From Istiophorus platypterus (Eukaryota; Chordata; Actinopteri; Istiophoriformes; Istiophoridae), in NCBI GenBank assembly GCA_016859345.1, contig CM029122.1, positions 23,444,575 to 23,508,574 on the forward strand: a DNA stretch of 64,000 nucleotides, in the 5' to 3' direction. Positions 24,741 through 36,330 of this stretch are shown in pieces. Numbering within the stretch: position 1 is the first letter of the stretch; each line of letters opens with the position of its first letter. Position numbers and translations under genes: made by a program. Under the pieces are notes generated by a model, which ran no database searches, was not told the DNA's origin, and was given only the letters and a program-made list of their open reading frames with translations.

Positions 24741-25729
24741 GACTGGCAAAAAAAAGGTTTAATAAATAGTCACATTATTCAAAAGCAAAGAATAATCAGA
24801 AATCATAAAAGACAGATTTAAAAAAAAAAAACTCTGAGTATGCACAGATGCTATAATAACAAAACAAACATAAAAACAAATAATAGAACAATTGCAATTA
24901 CTAATAACATGAGCAGCTAGTAAAGTGACTGATGGTCAAAATCATGGTGCTTTGTAACAAATACTTTTCATCCCTTTAGGTCTTGTACGTGATGATGATG
25001 ATGAAATGTACTGAAAAAAAGTATTCACTGTGTTACTCATGAGCCATTCTAAATCAGGCCAGTATTTGAGAGGCTTTTAATTGATCTGGTAAACATGGAG
25101 ATATTATGCATCCCTCTCTGCCTCCATTCCATAAATAGTCCTTGGCTCAGATATTTATAGCACCAAGCTATTTTTTATGCATCCTTGATGTTGCAAAGGT
25201 TCTGACTCGCTGTAATGCTGTTACCATTCTGTCGTTCCCAGTCTCTAATCTGATACTGCAGTAAATTTTTATGGATCAGTCAAACTAAGACTTTGATGAA
25301 GAGCTATTTATTACAGATTTGGTTTTTCATTTTTACTTCTATATCCAGGGATGATTCAGCTTTGCACACATGCTCTTTCTGAACTCCCCTAAACGCAGAC
25401 TGTATATACTAGAGGCCAATACAAATGTTGATAGTTTTAGAATAAATTTATCAGTATCTGATGTTTTTGCTCATCATTAAAGACTTATCACCTGACCAAT
25501 AGCAAAATTCAATATTTAAGAAAACATAATGAATACCAATGAAACCCCTCACAGTTATCAACCAGCTCTACAGCTCTACAGACATTTTTAACTCCTTTTA
25601 GCTCATTGTTTTGGTCTTATAGCACACAAATATAGAGTGGTCCAGTCTGACCTATTCATATCAAATCAGCAGCCATTGGCAGCCAAAAAACTCTTATAAA
25701 CCCATTATATGCTACATACTAGCACCATG

Positions 25730-25870
25730 TAGCAAAGTTTTTAACCAACTCACTGTACACTACCTGCTCATCACCAAACTGAAGATATTAAGTAGGTTAT
25801 TAGCTTGTGAACACAGTGGAACGTTTAGCAGATAAAGAGCCAGTTGTGTGACTTACATTTAGCATCTAGC
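25730..25870 (-). repeat. repeat family C fragment
   Basis: Contains gtgaacacagtggaacgttt followed by agcagataaagagccag, the reverse complement of the family C head. Confidence 0.5.
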
Positions 25871-26514
25871 CAAAAACACAACTCTAATTAATAGAAAACT
25901 TGTCTGTGTTTCCTGGATGTCTTAACAATGGCATTTTAATGCCTATGTCAGAAATTATGACATTAATGATGTCATAATTCAGCCATTAATAATTTCTTTC
26001 ATTTACAGCTATGCTCTTCCCACTTTTCTTCCGTTAAAAGATACATGTTGACTGATGCTGCGGTTCACCAGGGATAGCAGCAAAAAGGCTGTTTACAGCC
26101 AATATTTTTTTGTATGTTTAAACTACAAGAGGTTGGTGTTTGCTATCAAATTTTTTTCACCTTGTTGTTGTTGGAAGGTTGTGGCAGTGTCTGCATAACT
26201 AAGTGTAACGTGGCAGGCCAATCAACGCTCTCAGTTGTAGAACGTGACAGACACACAACCCTTGTTAAATATTTACATTTTAGTGTTGCATCATTTGGAA
26301 CTATATAACAGTAAAAGGTTAACTAAAATAAATCATGGTACTTGGGTAAAGAAAAATATATAACAAGAGGAGAGTTAACATATGTTACCTGAAAAAAGAC
26401 CATTCACATATCAAATAGATTTGGAAAAAAATAGCAAAATCGAATTCATTTTGTCTCCGCCAACAGTTAATAAAGTTGTTTTGTGTGTTTATCTTGATCG
26501 ATGCTCAACTTTAT

Positions 26515-26740
26515 TCATTAGCTAGTTGCTAATTTTGTTTGCCAACTGGTGTTGTGAAGGTGGCATACAGTAAGTTAATATGAGCTTTTTTGTTGAAACA
26601 GCTGCTGAGGTTAATAAGAGTGGCTTAAAACATTTCATATATTTGCATGCAAACCAATGGGCTAATAGAGGCTAAAGAAACTCCATAAAATTGATTTTAT
26701 GTTAATAAGTATTGATTACGGCAGGTTTAAAGTGTTCTCT
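26515..26740 (+). repeat. repeat family C fragment
   Basis: Contains agctagttgctaattttgtt, tacagtaagtt, gagcttttttgttgaaacag and ctgctgaggttaata, matching the order of the copy at 10240-10645. Confidence 0.5.
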
Positions 26741-27316
26741 ACTCATTTTAGCCACATTTCCCTACCAGCATGGAGATACCAGCGATAGCCCTCCCTCTCA
26801 AAATCTTTCTTTAACCCTTAAGGCTATCGCTGACCCCTTTTATTCAGCTGCATAATGCCCTCATCTAGTCTCCCAATCGAATGCATTAGACTATCTGCTT
26901 CAATGCACCAAACATGAAATAAATGCAACTACAGACAATGGTGTTCCTCTTGCCCTGAGCTACTCTACATGCACTCCTGTTTAAAGGCTTTTTCTACTTT
27001 GAGGTCAGGTTATCCATGTTGCTGCAATAATACTTTCCAGATGTCTTCTACTCTTGAATACGTCAATTGACTCCAGAGTATCACAGCATGCAGAGGCGAT
27101 GAGTGAGACTGGATGTTGTAGTACAGATCACAACAGTAACAGAGGCAAGACTATGAGAACTAACAAACCTTTATATTTTAAACAAATTGTCATATCAGTG
27201 GAGCAGTTACATTAGTGTGAAAGGTCAAAGTCTGTTTGGTAATATTTGCGTAGTTGTTCACTTTTAGCTGTTCAGGAGATCCTGTTTACCATGACATGAC
27301 TAAAAAAGACACATTA

Positions 27317-27777
27317 ACACTCATTGAGCAGTTTATTAGGCACACTTTGGGCCCTTAAGACAAATCAGTCATCATCTCAGTATTATTGCTGACCATGTGC
27401 TCCCCTTCATGACCATAGTTTATCATCTTCTAATGGCTACTTCCAGCAGGATAATGCACCATGACACAAAGCAAAAGTCGTGTCAAACTGGTTTCATGAA
27501 CATGAGAATGAGTTCGGTGCACTTCAGTGGCCTCCTCAGTCACTAGACCTGAATCCAGTAGAAAACCTTTAGGATGTGGTAGAGCAGGAGATTAGCAGCA
27601 TGAATGTGCAGCTGACAAATCTGCAGAAACGATGTGATGCATCATGTCAACATGGACCAAAATGTCAAAGAATTGTGTGGAATCCAGGCCACAAAGAGCT
27701 GAAGCTCTTTTGAGAGCAAAGGGACGTTGTACCCAGTATTAGTATGGTGTTCTTGAAAAAATTCTTGGTGAGTGTAT
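27317..27777 (+). mobile_element. Tc1/mariner-like element remnant with broken transposase fragment
   Basis: The ends form a diverged inverted repeat: the left starts acactcattgagcagtttatt and the right ends ttcttggtgagtgtat. Inside, the plus strand at about 27445-27600 reads like the C-terminal half of a Tc1-type transposase, with QQDNAP, WPPQSLDLNPVENL and DVVEQEI, but with in-frame stops. The second Asp and the Glu of the DD34E triad fall in the first two motifs. At about 460 bp it is far shorter than a full element (about 1.3-1.6 kb) and lacks the DNA-binding region. It cannot be active. Confidence 0.85.
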
Positions 27778-28554
27778 AAGTAACAGAAAAATCTGGCCAT
27801 TATAGGTTGCTGTTACACAACATAAGAGTAATTACTAAATGAAATGAGAGTCTTGCCCTTTACTAACCTATTGACCTCTGTCCAACCTCTGGTAAAAGTG
27901 TCTGATCTCTCTTCAAATGACGCCCACTTCTTGGTTTTGCTGTAGAAGACATGCTGATCTGTGATGAGTCTTATCATCTTTTTGAGGGTACTAAGTCAAA
28001 TCAAACTGACCTGAAATGAGCTGATGAGACTGAGGAAGAACTGAATTGGTTGACTTTGTCTTTATTAGACTGGTTCATTTGGGTTCCATTTGAATAAAAT
28101 TGATCCTTCCTAGTATGAGGGAACAATAAGCTACATGTCTATTGTTCCTGCCAAGCTGACTAAAGACAAATGCTTTCAGAAACCAAAGGGTCTTCAAAAA
28201 AATCCTTTATCCAGGTTTTCTCTGCTTGTGCCATCTTATCCTACTTTCTTTGGTACTATGGGGGAAGCGCAGTTACTTGTTGCTCACTTCGATATCTCCA
28301 AGATCATATATTATACATGGAGCTATTCTGCATTTGGCATGCGTACAACATGGCATTCAGTTCATTAGCACAGCATATTTTTGTTTATGTGTCCAAGAAG
28401 GAGCCGGCACATGTGAGGAAACAGAAATTCAATCTACAAGGCTAGAGTGATTCTTAATGTATTCATTAAACACACAGGCACATGGACACATACACACAAT
28501 AAAAATCCATTAGCTTGACATTTAAACGTGCAGGTCAGAGCAGTGCATCCTTAC

Positions 28555-28970
28555 CCTGCCGGCTGCTGCTGTGTGTATCCACGGAGACAGATGTCAGCAG
28601 AGGCAGCGGGCTGAGTGGTCGCAGCTGAGATGTAGAGCATGTCTCGTCCGCATCACATTCACAGACCAACCAAGGAGCAGGCCACAGCGAAGAGACACGA
28701 CTCCACAATCTGGGTCAGTGCTGATGAAGCCATCCTTACGGAGAAGAAGAGAACCATGGAGGGGAGTGCAGACGTCACAGGCCCACATGGATCCTAGCAT
28801 CCAGTTATGGTTGCATCCTCTGTCCGCAGTTGTTTTGGATCCAGATGCAATGAATTCCACTGAGATTCAGATGGGAGAAAATCCATGGGGTTCTCACATC
28901 CACACACGACGAGATCTTTCTGCTAGAAGAATAAAACCTCGTCTGCGTGAAGCGTTGCCGCCTCAGTGAG
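28555..28970 (-). other. candidate alternative 5' leader exon for nckap5
   Basis: The minus strand ends in GGCAGG|gtaagg, a strong donor at 28554/28553. Sequence here and upstream to about 29120 is richer in GC and CpG than its surroundings. The next minus-strand exon downstream is the nckap5 LQQHFS exon. No frame resembles the known NCKAP5 N-terminus and the open frames on both strands have no recognised domain, so it would be largely non-coding. It could equally belong to an unrelated non-coding transcript. The upstream boundary is a guess. Confidence 0.3.
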
Positions 28971-29619
28971 AGCCTGTCACTATTTCTCCTCCTACTCCCG
29001 CTGCCTGTTTAATACACTGCTTTATCGCTCTATTTTTGTCTTTCTCTGATGCTCACTCATATTTCCACTTCACTGCTCTCTCTCTCCCTCTCTAATTCTC
29101 AGCTGTGTCTCAGTGCTCTGCTCAGCCTGTGCCCAGAGGATGTTGAACATGTGTTCAGGGTGGGGGTTGGGGACTGCTGACTTCATAGGTGGCACGCTTA
29201 CTTCCCACAGTGATAGGTTAGAGAGGATGGACCTTTGCGCACACATAGCGGCGTCTAACTGGCAGTTGCTTTAGATAAAATCTGCTTGGCCTCTTTTCCT
29301 TGTAAATGTTCCTAATTTTGATTCAAATATCTGAGCTACCATAGATAAGATTAATGACTGTGATTAACCCACACAATATACTTGATTGGTGGAAACATGC
29401 GGAGTAGTATAGTAAGGAAGGAGGAGGTGATTTCTATATGTGATGTGATAAAATCACTGTCGTGCAACACACTAAATAGCCCAGCAGGACTGATAAAGGG
29501 GAAAAAAAAACAACTGTTCGGGCTCAGAAAGTATATGCAGTACACAAGTCTTTTGTTCCCACCTCACACTACTGCCTCTTCCTAAACAGACAAGAGATGC
29601 ATTTCTCTACATCATACAA

Positions 29620-29790
29620 CAAGAGCAGAAGGAAAAGGGAAGATGTGGGAGGCAGCGAGTGTGTAGGGAAAAAAAATGGACAAACAGAGACAGGGGAGAA
29701 AGGGAAAGGGTGGGAGGGGGAGAAAAGAGAAAGCAGCAAGGAAGAGAGAAGAACAGGGGGGAGAGAGAGGGCGAGAACAGAAAGCTTTGG
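29620..29790 (+). repeat. polypurine (GA-rich) tract
   Basis: A strongly purine-biased stretch of about 170 bases with scattered pyrimidines. The 74-codon frame across it is low complexity. Confidence 0.75.
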
Positions 29791-30565
29791 AATATTTATA
29801 GAAGGCTGGAGACTGATGTAAAGAAATAAGCTCCTCTATTTCTGTGCTGTGACACACGATTGCATCTCGGATGATACGCTGTCAGGCTAAGTCATATCAA
29901 AGGGATCCTATGGTGCTGCTACTGCAAGGCTACACATGAACTGCAGCAGCAGCATTCAGGAAGATACAGTACGTCTTTATTTCAAGCAGATTACATACAG
30001 AAAATAGATCTAGGTTAGGCTTCAGTTAAAAGTGTCTCCTAAATGGATACTGATTCAGTGGTGTGTTGCAGAAGTATCCCAAGGTCGCATTCTTCAAGGA
30101 AACGATGGCCTCGTGATTATCATAAAAGTCATTTGACTGAGTCACACAGCCAATGTTTGGGATACAGAGGAAGGAGATAAAAATTGAGAGGGGAAATTTG
30201 GAAAATATGAAATCCACTTAATTTATTTATGGTCTTCATTTTCCTGGGATGTGAGGTGTCTGCTGTCACAATGAAAATCTTTTCACTGTATGCTGAGTGA
30301 AATTTAGGTGAGTCAAAATTGATTTTATTTGCTAGACATGCGATCTTGCTCACCAATTTAAAAATATGTGTGGATGTGAGTGTGTGTGAAGACCAGGATA
30401 CCTCTGGGCTTATGCTGTGACCTAGATTGGGCCTTGATGCTCCCAAGCCTGGAAGGCTGAGTGTATGTGTTTGTCATCCATAGATTGAATGTGTGTGCAT
30501 GTGTCTAGATACAGAAAAGAGAGGAAGACAGCAGATAGGAGAGACAAGGGATGTATACGTATGTA

Positions 30566-30571
<6 letters not shown>

Positions 30572-30606
<35 letters not shown>
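30572..30606 (+). repeat. TG dinucleotide microsatellite
   Basis: About 17 tg units, flanked upstream by tatg repeats. Confidence 0.97.
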
Positions 30607-30613
<7 letters not shown>

Positions 30614-31676
30614 AAAGGGAGAGAGTCATGTATGTAGACATGAAATGAAGCTGCACTGAGGCTTGCTGCTTGTGTGACTAAGAGCCTCAGCTGGATGGCA
30701 TATAGAGAGGTGAATGTTCACACAGAAACAGAGCTTATCCAAAGAAGGGTACACACATTGGTAAAAATTAAACAGCTTCTGCCTCAAAGGGCAACCTTAC
30801 ATAACACTGAGTACAGAAAACTGAAAAAATTACACAACATAATGAAAAGGCAGTAAATTCAGGCACGGATGCTAAAGCATACCAGTCCACTGTAAGATTT
30901 TATAATTCATACTGCCTTGATTTTTGTATAATGCCAAAGATTGGTAAAACCAACAGATTAGCATTCCCTCCGTATGCAGATGAGGCAGTAATTGGCATAT
31001 GGCATAAGATTAAAAATCACTTTATGATGCACTGTAGGACTTTTAACACTTACTCTGACCCTGAATTTGTGCTACATCCGTACTGTCCATGTTATTACCT
31101 AATGACTCAGATCCATTCCTCCTTACTCCATGCATGTGCTGCTATTTAATGCGTTATATTAACCTTATATAAGAAATGAGTGGAATCATCTCGCCCCAGT
31201 TAATTCCTGACCTGTCCTCTGGCCCAATTTGCCTCCATGTTATCAAATGGTTAATCCTCTGCATCATGTACGAACAGTGTGTATAGGACTGACAAGAAAA
31301 TATTAGTTTCATATATTTTTGTGGTAAAAATCATAAATCCCCAAACTGGGTTGTACAAGCTGGTTAGTTTCACTGTAACATCTTCATCAAAATGCTGCCA
31401 AAGTACTGGATGTTTCTAGAAGATTCTGTCCATGACTTGTGATAAAAATAGTAGTTTCACACACACATATGGTTCCTGTCCCACAGAGTCATGCATGGTA
31501 AGACTGATGGTGGAAAATGACGGGTAAAGACTCATCAGCAGGGACTCATCAGTAAACACAAGTCTCTACTTTGCTCAAAACAGGAAATCACACACAAACA
31601 CACACACGCACGCACACATATGCAATAAAAAAAAAAATCAAAATTATTTAATTACTGTAATAATTCTAGTAAAAAG

Positions 31677-31682
31677 TTTATT
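31677..31682 (-). terminator. candidate poly(A) signal for ftcdnl1
   Basis: The first canonical AATAAA on the minus strand that I noticed downstream of the ftcdnl1 stop, giving a 3' UTR of about 1 kb. This is a short motif and could be chance. Confidence 0.25.
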
Positions 31683-32692
31683 ACAGACAACCACCAACCA
31701 AAAAGTAAATAATTCTAGTAAGTGTAATTATTTGTGATCTAAAATACTGTTGCTACAGTTAAATATTAATCTTTGGCTGAATTGAGTGAAATACTCTAAA
31801 CCATGGCAATAAACAGGTTCCAGTTAAAACTGAATAATTGGTGCATTCACAAATCTGTAAACGATCAAAGGAGCAATACACTCCAAAAACTGACATTTTG
31901 CCAAAAGCTTTGTTTTTTTCCCCCATACTGGAGTAGTGTTCATGGATCTGTGGTAAGAGCGAGGTTGGAGTTCAGAGAATGGTGAGTCTTTTGATTTTCC
32001 TTTCTAAAACCCGAAATAGAAGAGCCTATTGTAAGGGGTCGATTCAACAGCGTGTTTGTCTGCTCCTTCGTATGCTGTGATTGTTGCTGCTTGGTTAACT
32101 AGCTACAACAGTATCTTAGCATGACTTCCAAAGCCAAAGAGTATAGCATTAGCTGACTACATTATTTTGTAGAATTAAAAGTTAAAATAGACCCTCTGAA
32201 TAATTAACATCAAGGTTATGTTAATACCAATATGTTTTAATTACATTTTGTATCTACATACTGTATAATATTAAGGCTACCATTAAATTAGCATAATATC
32301 ATGTTTGATCATCAATTGCATATCTAAAACCTTTTTACAAGTAAACCAGAAACATAATAAAGTCAGCTGAAGAGATTTGTTTTCAACCAACATGCATTTG
32401 TGTTGTTAGTTATTAGCTAAGGCTAGATAACTACAACTGAAAAAATAAGCCATTGATAAACCTGTTTTTTGTTCTCTACTGTGTAGAACTATTAATTCAA
32501 AATTAACAATAAATTTTTAGCGTTAAACTGTCACTGGAAACTGCATATGTGCAGCGCTAAAGTTGAAAGCTTAAATGAAGCAGCAATGATAACAGAGGGG
32601 TGCTGGGTTTAACAAATGGTCAGGTTTTATAACTAAAGACACATCACACAAAGATTGTTTGTGGTTTCACAGGTTTATGTGAAAAATAGTTT

Positions 32693-33129
32693 TCACATAC
32701 GGATACTGGGCTGCTCTTTCCAGAACTCAGCAACCCCTTGAGACAGTGCTAATTCTGCTAAGGCCCTGCACTCATGGGGAGTGAACCCCACCAACGCTGT
32801 GCCCTTTGTGCCAACCCCCTGCCTTCCTGCCAGCTCTGCCACCGTCGCTGTGATGAGGGAAGCTGGAGCATGACAGTATGGCTGTCCATTGATGCTGTAA
32901 GATGGCCAGGGATTACCCACAGTCATGTGGCTAGGTGGGCTCCCCTTCACGCTTTCCACATTACAGGCAATTTCCACAGCACCCTCATGTGGCAAAGCCA
33001 GCACCTGCACCCCTGGCAGTCCCCCAGGAGTTGACTCTCTAATGGCTGTGGCGATGCTGCGTCCCATGGAGACGTCCTGGGTGTCGATAGTGATGTTGCA
33101 GTTCATGACGTATGGACTGGCCCCAACAC
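32693..33129 (-). CDS. ftcdnl1: ftcdnl1 exon 5, whole C-terminal subdomain
   Basis: A 437 nt last exon from Gly186 to the TGA. It begins GVGASPYVMNCNITIDTQD and ends SIRM. The acceptor is atgtcctgcag. One exon encodes the complete C-terminal subdomain, so exon structure and domain structure coincide. Confidence 0.95.
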
Positions 33130-36100
33130 CTGCAGGACATTAGCCAATGCAGAGCTACAGAACACTTACAAACTGTTAGATATCCTCTGTTTTTTCGAAT
33201 TTCTTTATGAGAAAATGTAATTTACATTTTTACTGTACCCGCTGTCTCTCAAACTGTGTCTTTTTTCTCTATTTCAGTAAGTGCTATACTGAATTTCTCA
33301 GAGTTACTTTCAAAAGCGCCAGGTAATGAGTGTTTACCTGGTGCTTTATATTGTTCAAACACATTGGTGCAGAGGACAGCTGCACTGTAATTGGTGACTG
33401 TAAAAGCAAACACAAAGACCTTGTCAGGTCAGGAATCATCAGCCTCTCCTCCAAATGCAACGTGTGATAACTGCATTGCATAATGTTTCATTAATCCAAC
33501 AGCTGTGGAGGGTTGATATATTCACCACTCCTAATATACATTTCTTACTGTTAACCATTTAAAAAATGGATTTCTGGATGTCCCTATGGTTTTGCACCGT
33601 GATAACTATGGTAAGCTCTACTTATTTTATTCCATTTGATTTTCATGCTGGTGCACAAGACCTTTTTAGTTTATAGTTTAAATAATGTTACCATCAAATG
33701 TCCTGAACAATAGGTGCCACGGATCCATGGATGTTTACAATTTCAGCCATACAGCCTTCATAAGGAATTAATAACAGATTAGTTTTGTGTTAGTTTAATA
33801 GTGTTTGTCCTGTTTATATGAATGACTTCTGATGCAACTGTGTCATAATGGAGCTAAATAAAAGGGTGTTTTGTACGTATCACATTTGAGGGGGAAACTT
33901 CAGGAATACATCTTTCCATGGAACTAGAAATGTCGATTTTGTCCTCCATTTCTCATATTGGAGTTGGGCAACAAAGGGATAACTTTATAGTCAGTATGGA
34001 TGGGATAAAGGATTGAAACAATTTATAATTCTTTGAATTTACACAAATATACCACATGAGTATTGTAGGCATGTATCCTTAAAAGGTGCAGCTCATAAAT
34101 TTTTTAGATCAGTTTAAATTTTGCATTTAAAAAGGTCCAAACAGAGGTGAGAGATGATCTGTGGCCAGGCTTTAGTTAGGTAAATAAAGAGATAAAGTCA
34201 CCAAGATTTATATAATCGTGGCAAAGAGACTTTCTAAGGTTCCTTTCAGGCTCAGACATTTACCTACATCTGCCTGTCTGGGATTAAATTTTACCTTTCC
34301 CTGCCAGCTCTGTCTCACCTGTGAGGCCGAATCGTTTCTGTGGCAGTGGGCCGAGGTCGGGCCTGATTGCCTGCAGGTCTGGCATCTTCTTGAACCAACC
34401 CATCTCCTTTCTCCTCTGTGCTAGCCCTCGCTGAAGGGGAGAGTCTGCCCAGCCAAACAGGAAGGCACTGGCGCCCTGGACTCTCTCTGTAAGTCCCTGA
34501 GCCACAGCTGAGCCCAGGCAAGTACACAGACATTTTAGTTAACAAGCAAATGGAGCGCATGTCATTACCTGTACTTTCAGAAACACTAGAACCATAAGAG
34601 CATGACAGCACACCTGGGGGCTATGGTTCAGACAAAGGAAAAATATGGAAACATGGACCACTTATTCCATGCAATCATAAATGCAGCCTGACTGTTAGTG
34701 AGTTTGCTGGTTATTATTCTGAAATCTCACCACAAGGATTAGCATGCTGAGTGCACACTTCAGGTATGCAGGCCCCGTGCTGAGTTACTGCTCATTATTA
34801 GCAACACCCATACCTGCTAGGTCAACTGGTAAACTGTGAAGCTAATCAAAAGCACAAAAAAGCTAAATATGTCACTTCATTAGCCACTACTTCATTACAG
34901 TATATATACACATTCACCATGTATCAAGTTTCTGATACTTTTAAATTACTGTGGTATCAAAGACTAGGACTGGAAACCAAAAGAATATAAAGGGTGTACT
35001 GTAGGTTGCAGCTGTGTACTGCAAAGGAAAATTATATTTGCACCACTGAGTGGAGACAAAACATTCTCATCTCTGTCCTGAGCAGGTTCAGGACAGAACC
35101 ATGAGACTCAAGTATTGACTGTGCCCTGAAAGCTAATAAACAGATACAACATAGGATCAACTCAGTCGACATGGACATAATTCTAAGCGCAGTAACACGT
35201 ACAAAGAAAAAACACAGACATGCACAAATGGCATCTCACCCTGAGCCTCTTTAGCGCAGTCCTCAACTTGAACGTCCTCCCCGAGGGGATAGATGGGTAT
35301 GAGGTCGACAGCACCCATACACGGGTGCACCCCTGTGTGAGCGCACATGTCAATCAGCCCACAGGCTTTCTCGCATGCAGACAGGACCGCCTCCCCTGGA
35401 ATACATCAAAAATGACATCAAATACACTCTGCTGTGAAAGTGAAGAGTGATGTGTGGAAAATAACACATTTTATCAGCAGCAGGCACTATTAAAGATATA
35501 GTTTTGCACTGCAGATTAGGGTGATTTGTTTTTCTTTAGGTGAGTGTTAGACATACAAGTGTAAACCTTGATAGCTTTGTCTGCATCATCAGAAAGTTGT
35601 GTCTCAGATAAGCTTTCAATAAGATAAAACTTTTTACTATGACATTTGCCAGAAAAAGGTTGATCCTGAATTTTTCATGTTTAAATCCCTGACAAAGCTT
35701 ATTAAGGGATTTTTTTCCTCACAGAGGATTTGAAAGCAGGGGACAGAGGCTGAATCCCTACTGCAGAAGCTCTGCTACAAGTAGCTGACTCTATCTGTCT
35801 CTCATAGAAGAAAAATGAATGTAAAATGTTATATCCCAAGACTTACTGATAGAGTTGATGCTGGCCACAATGGTGATGACAGAGCGGTTGTAGTCATGAT
35901 CATTAAAGATGTTCAGCACTGTGGTCCCCTCTCGTCTAACACCTGATGTATAATAATTACAAAAAATGCCTCATTTTAGAGGCACTGTGACCAGTAAACC
36001 CCCAGAAACCACATCTGATGCCATAATGGAGAACAGCAAGAAATATGTGATCACATGGTAGTATTATGGAATTAACAGTTCTGGGACTCATTCAAATGTA

Positions 36101-36320
36101 ATCCTGTGAACTTGAAAGCTACTTTAAGAAATGTAAATGATTCCAAGGTTTCAAATTCTAGTCATTACTCATATCTCTCTTGATACAGGAAAGCATCACA
36201 CTTGCCTTCAGTGTTGTATACGGCTGCTTTGGCCACAGTCTCCACAAGGTCCTTTCTGCGAGCCTCGGAAACATTGAGGAGACATGCCACCAGTTGTCTG
36301 CCAAAGGAACTGGAGGCCAT
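32693..36320 (-). CDS. ftcdnl1: FTCDNL1, stand-alone formiminotransferase domain protein
   Basis: Five exons (36206-36320, 35847-35942, 35240-35395, 34319-34507, 32693-33129) join in frame to 993 nt, or 330 residues plus stop. Residues 1 to about 180 match the N-terminal subdomain of the formiminotransferase of FTCD (LLNVSEARR, TVLNIFNDHDYNRS, GVHPCMGAVDLIPIYP, GASAFLFGWADSP). Residues from about 186 to 330 match the C-terminal subdomain (YVMNCNITIDTQD, GVQVLALPHEG, EIACNVES, HECRALAELAL). In FTCD this domain moves the formimino group from formiminoglutamate to tetrahydrofolate. His94 in the VHPCMG motif sits where the family's catalytic His lies. There is no cyclodeaminase domain. As I recall, human FTCDNL1 is only about 147 residues, so this full two-subdomain form is notable. 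The start ATG begins the conserved MASSSFGRQLVACLLN. Confidence 0.96.
33130..34318. other. ftcdnl1 intron 4
   Basis: A 1.2 kb AT-rich intron. Nothing else was recognised. The shorter introns 34508-35239, 35396-35846 and 35943-36205 also hold no recognised element. Confidence 0.7.
34319..34507 (-). CDS. ftcdnl1: ftcdnl1 exon 4
   Basis: A 189 nt exon covering VQGASAFLFGWADSPLQRGL, QRRKEMGWF and IRPDLGPLPQKRFGLTG. The acceptor is tgcctgggctcag and the donor is ACAG|gtgaga. It ends the N-terminal subdomain. Confidence 0.95.
35240..35395 (-). CDS. ftcdnl1: ftcdnl1 exon 3 with the putative catalytic His
   Basis: A 156 nt exon running from REAVLSACEKACGLIDM through HTGVHPCMGAVDLIPIYPLG to EDCAKEAQ. 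The acceptor is gatgtattccag and the donor is CAGG|gtgaga. His94 lies in the conserved HPxMGAxD motif. Confidence 0.95.
35847..35942 (-). CDS. ftcdnl1: ftcdnl1 exon 2
   Basis: A 96 nt exon encoding VRREGTTVLNIFNDHDYNRS and then VITIVASINSI. The acceptor is tatacatcag and the donor is ATCA|gtaagt. The block matches the VLNIF...DHDYNRSV region of the formiminotransferase N-subdomain. Confidence 0.95.
36206..36320 (-). CDS. ftcdnl1: ftcdnl1 coding exon 1 with GC donor
   Basis: The exon encodes the first 38 residues and one base of Gly39. An acceptor (gtgttattgcag) lies 10 bases upstream of the ATG, so a separate leader exon is expected. The 3' boundary is ACTGAAG|gcaagt, a GC donor with otherwise perfect consensus; joining here gives NTEGVRREG in phase with exon 2. 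No GT nearby restores the frame. Confidence 0.9.
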
Positions 36321-36330
36321 GTTACTGCAA

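Larger units (their letters stand above)
18153..28554. other. nckap5 presumed 5' intron or upstream DNA
   Basis: About 10.4 kb without a confirmed exon. It contains a MITE pair (19437-19880), repeat family B (24245-24740), family C fragments (25730-25870, 26515-26740) and a Tc1-like remnant (27317-27777). I looked on the minus strand for the missing N-terminal NCKAP5 exons and found none. Confidence 0.55.
28971..31676. other. intergenic DNA
   Basis: Contains a polypurine tract at about 29620-29790 and a TG microsatellite at 30572-30606. The several frames of 60-105 codons show no family signal. No RNA gene was recognised. Confidence 0.55.

Noticed and set aside
28571..28969. A 132-codon plus-strand open frame, antisense to the candidate leader exon
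   Set aside because: No recognisable domain. It is Arg-rich by composition, has no flanking splice signals of its own, and is explained by a locally GC-rich region open in several frames.
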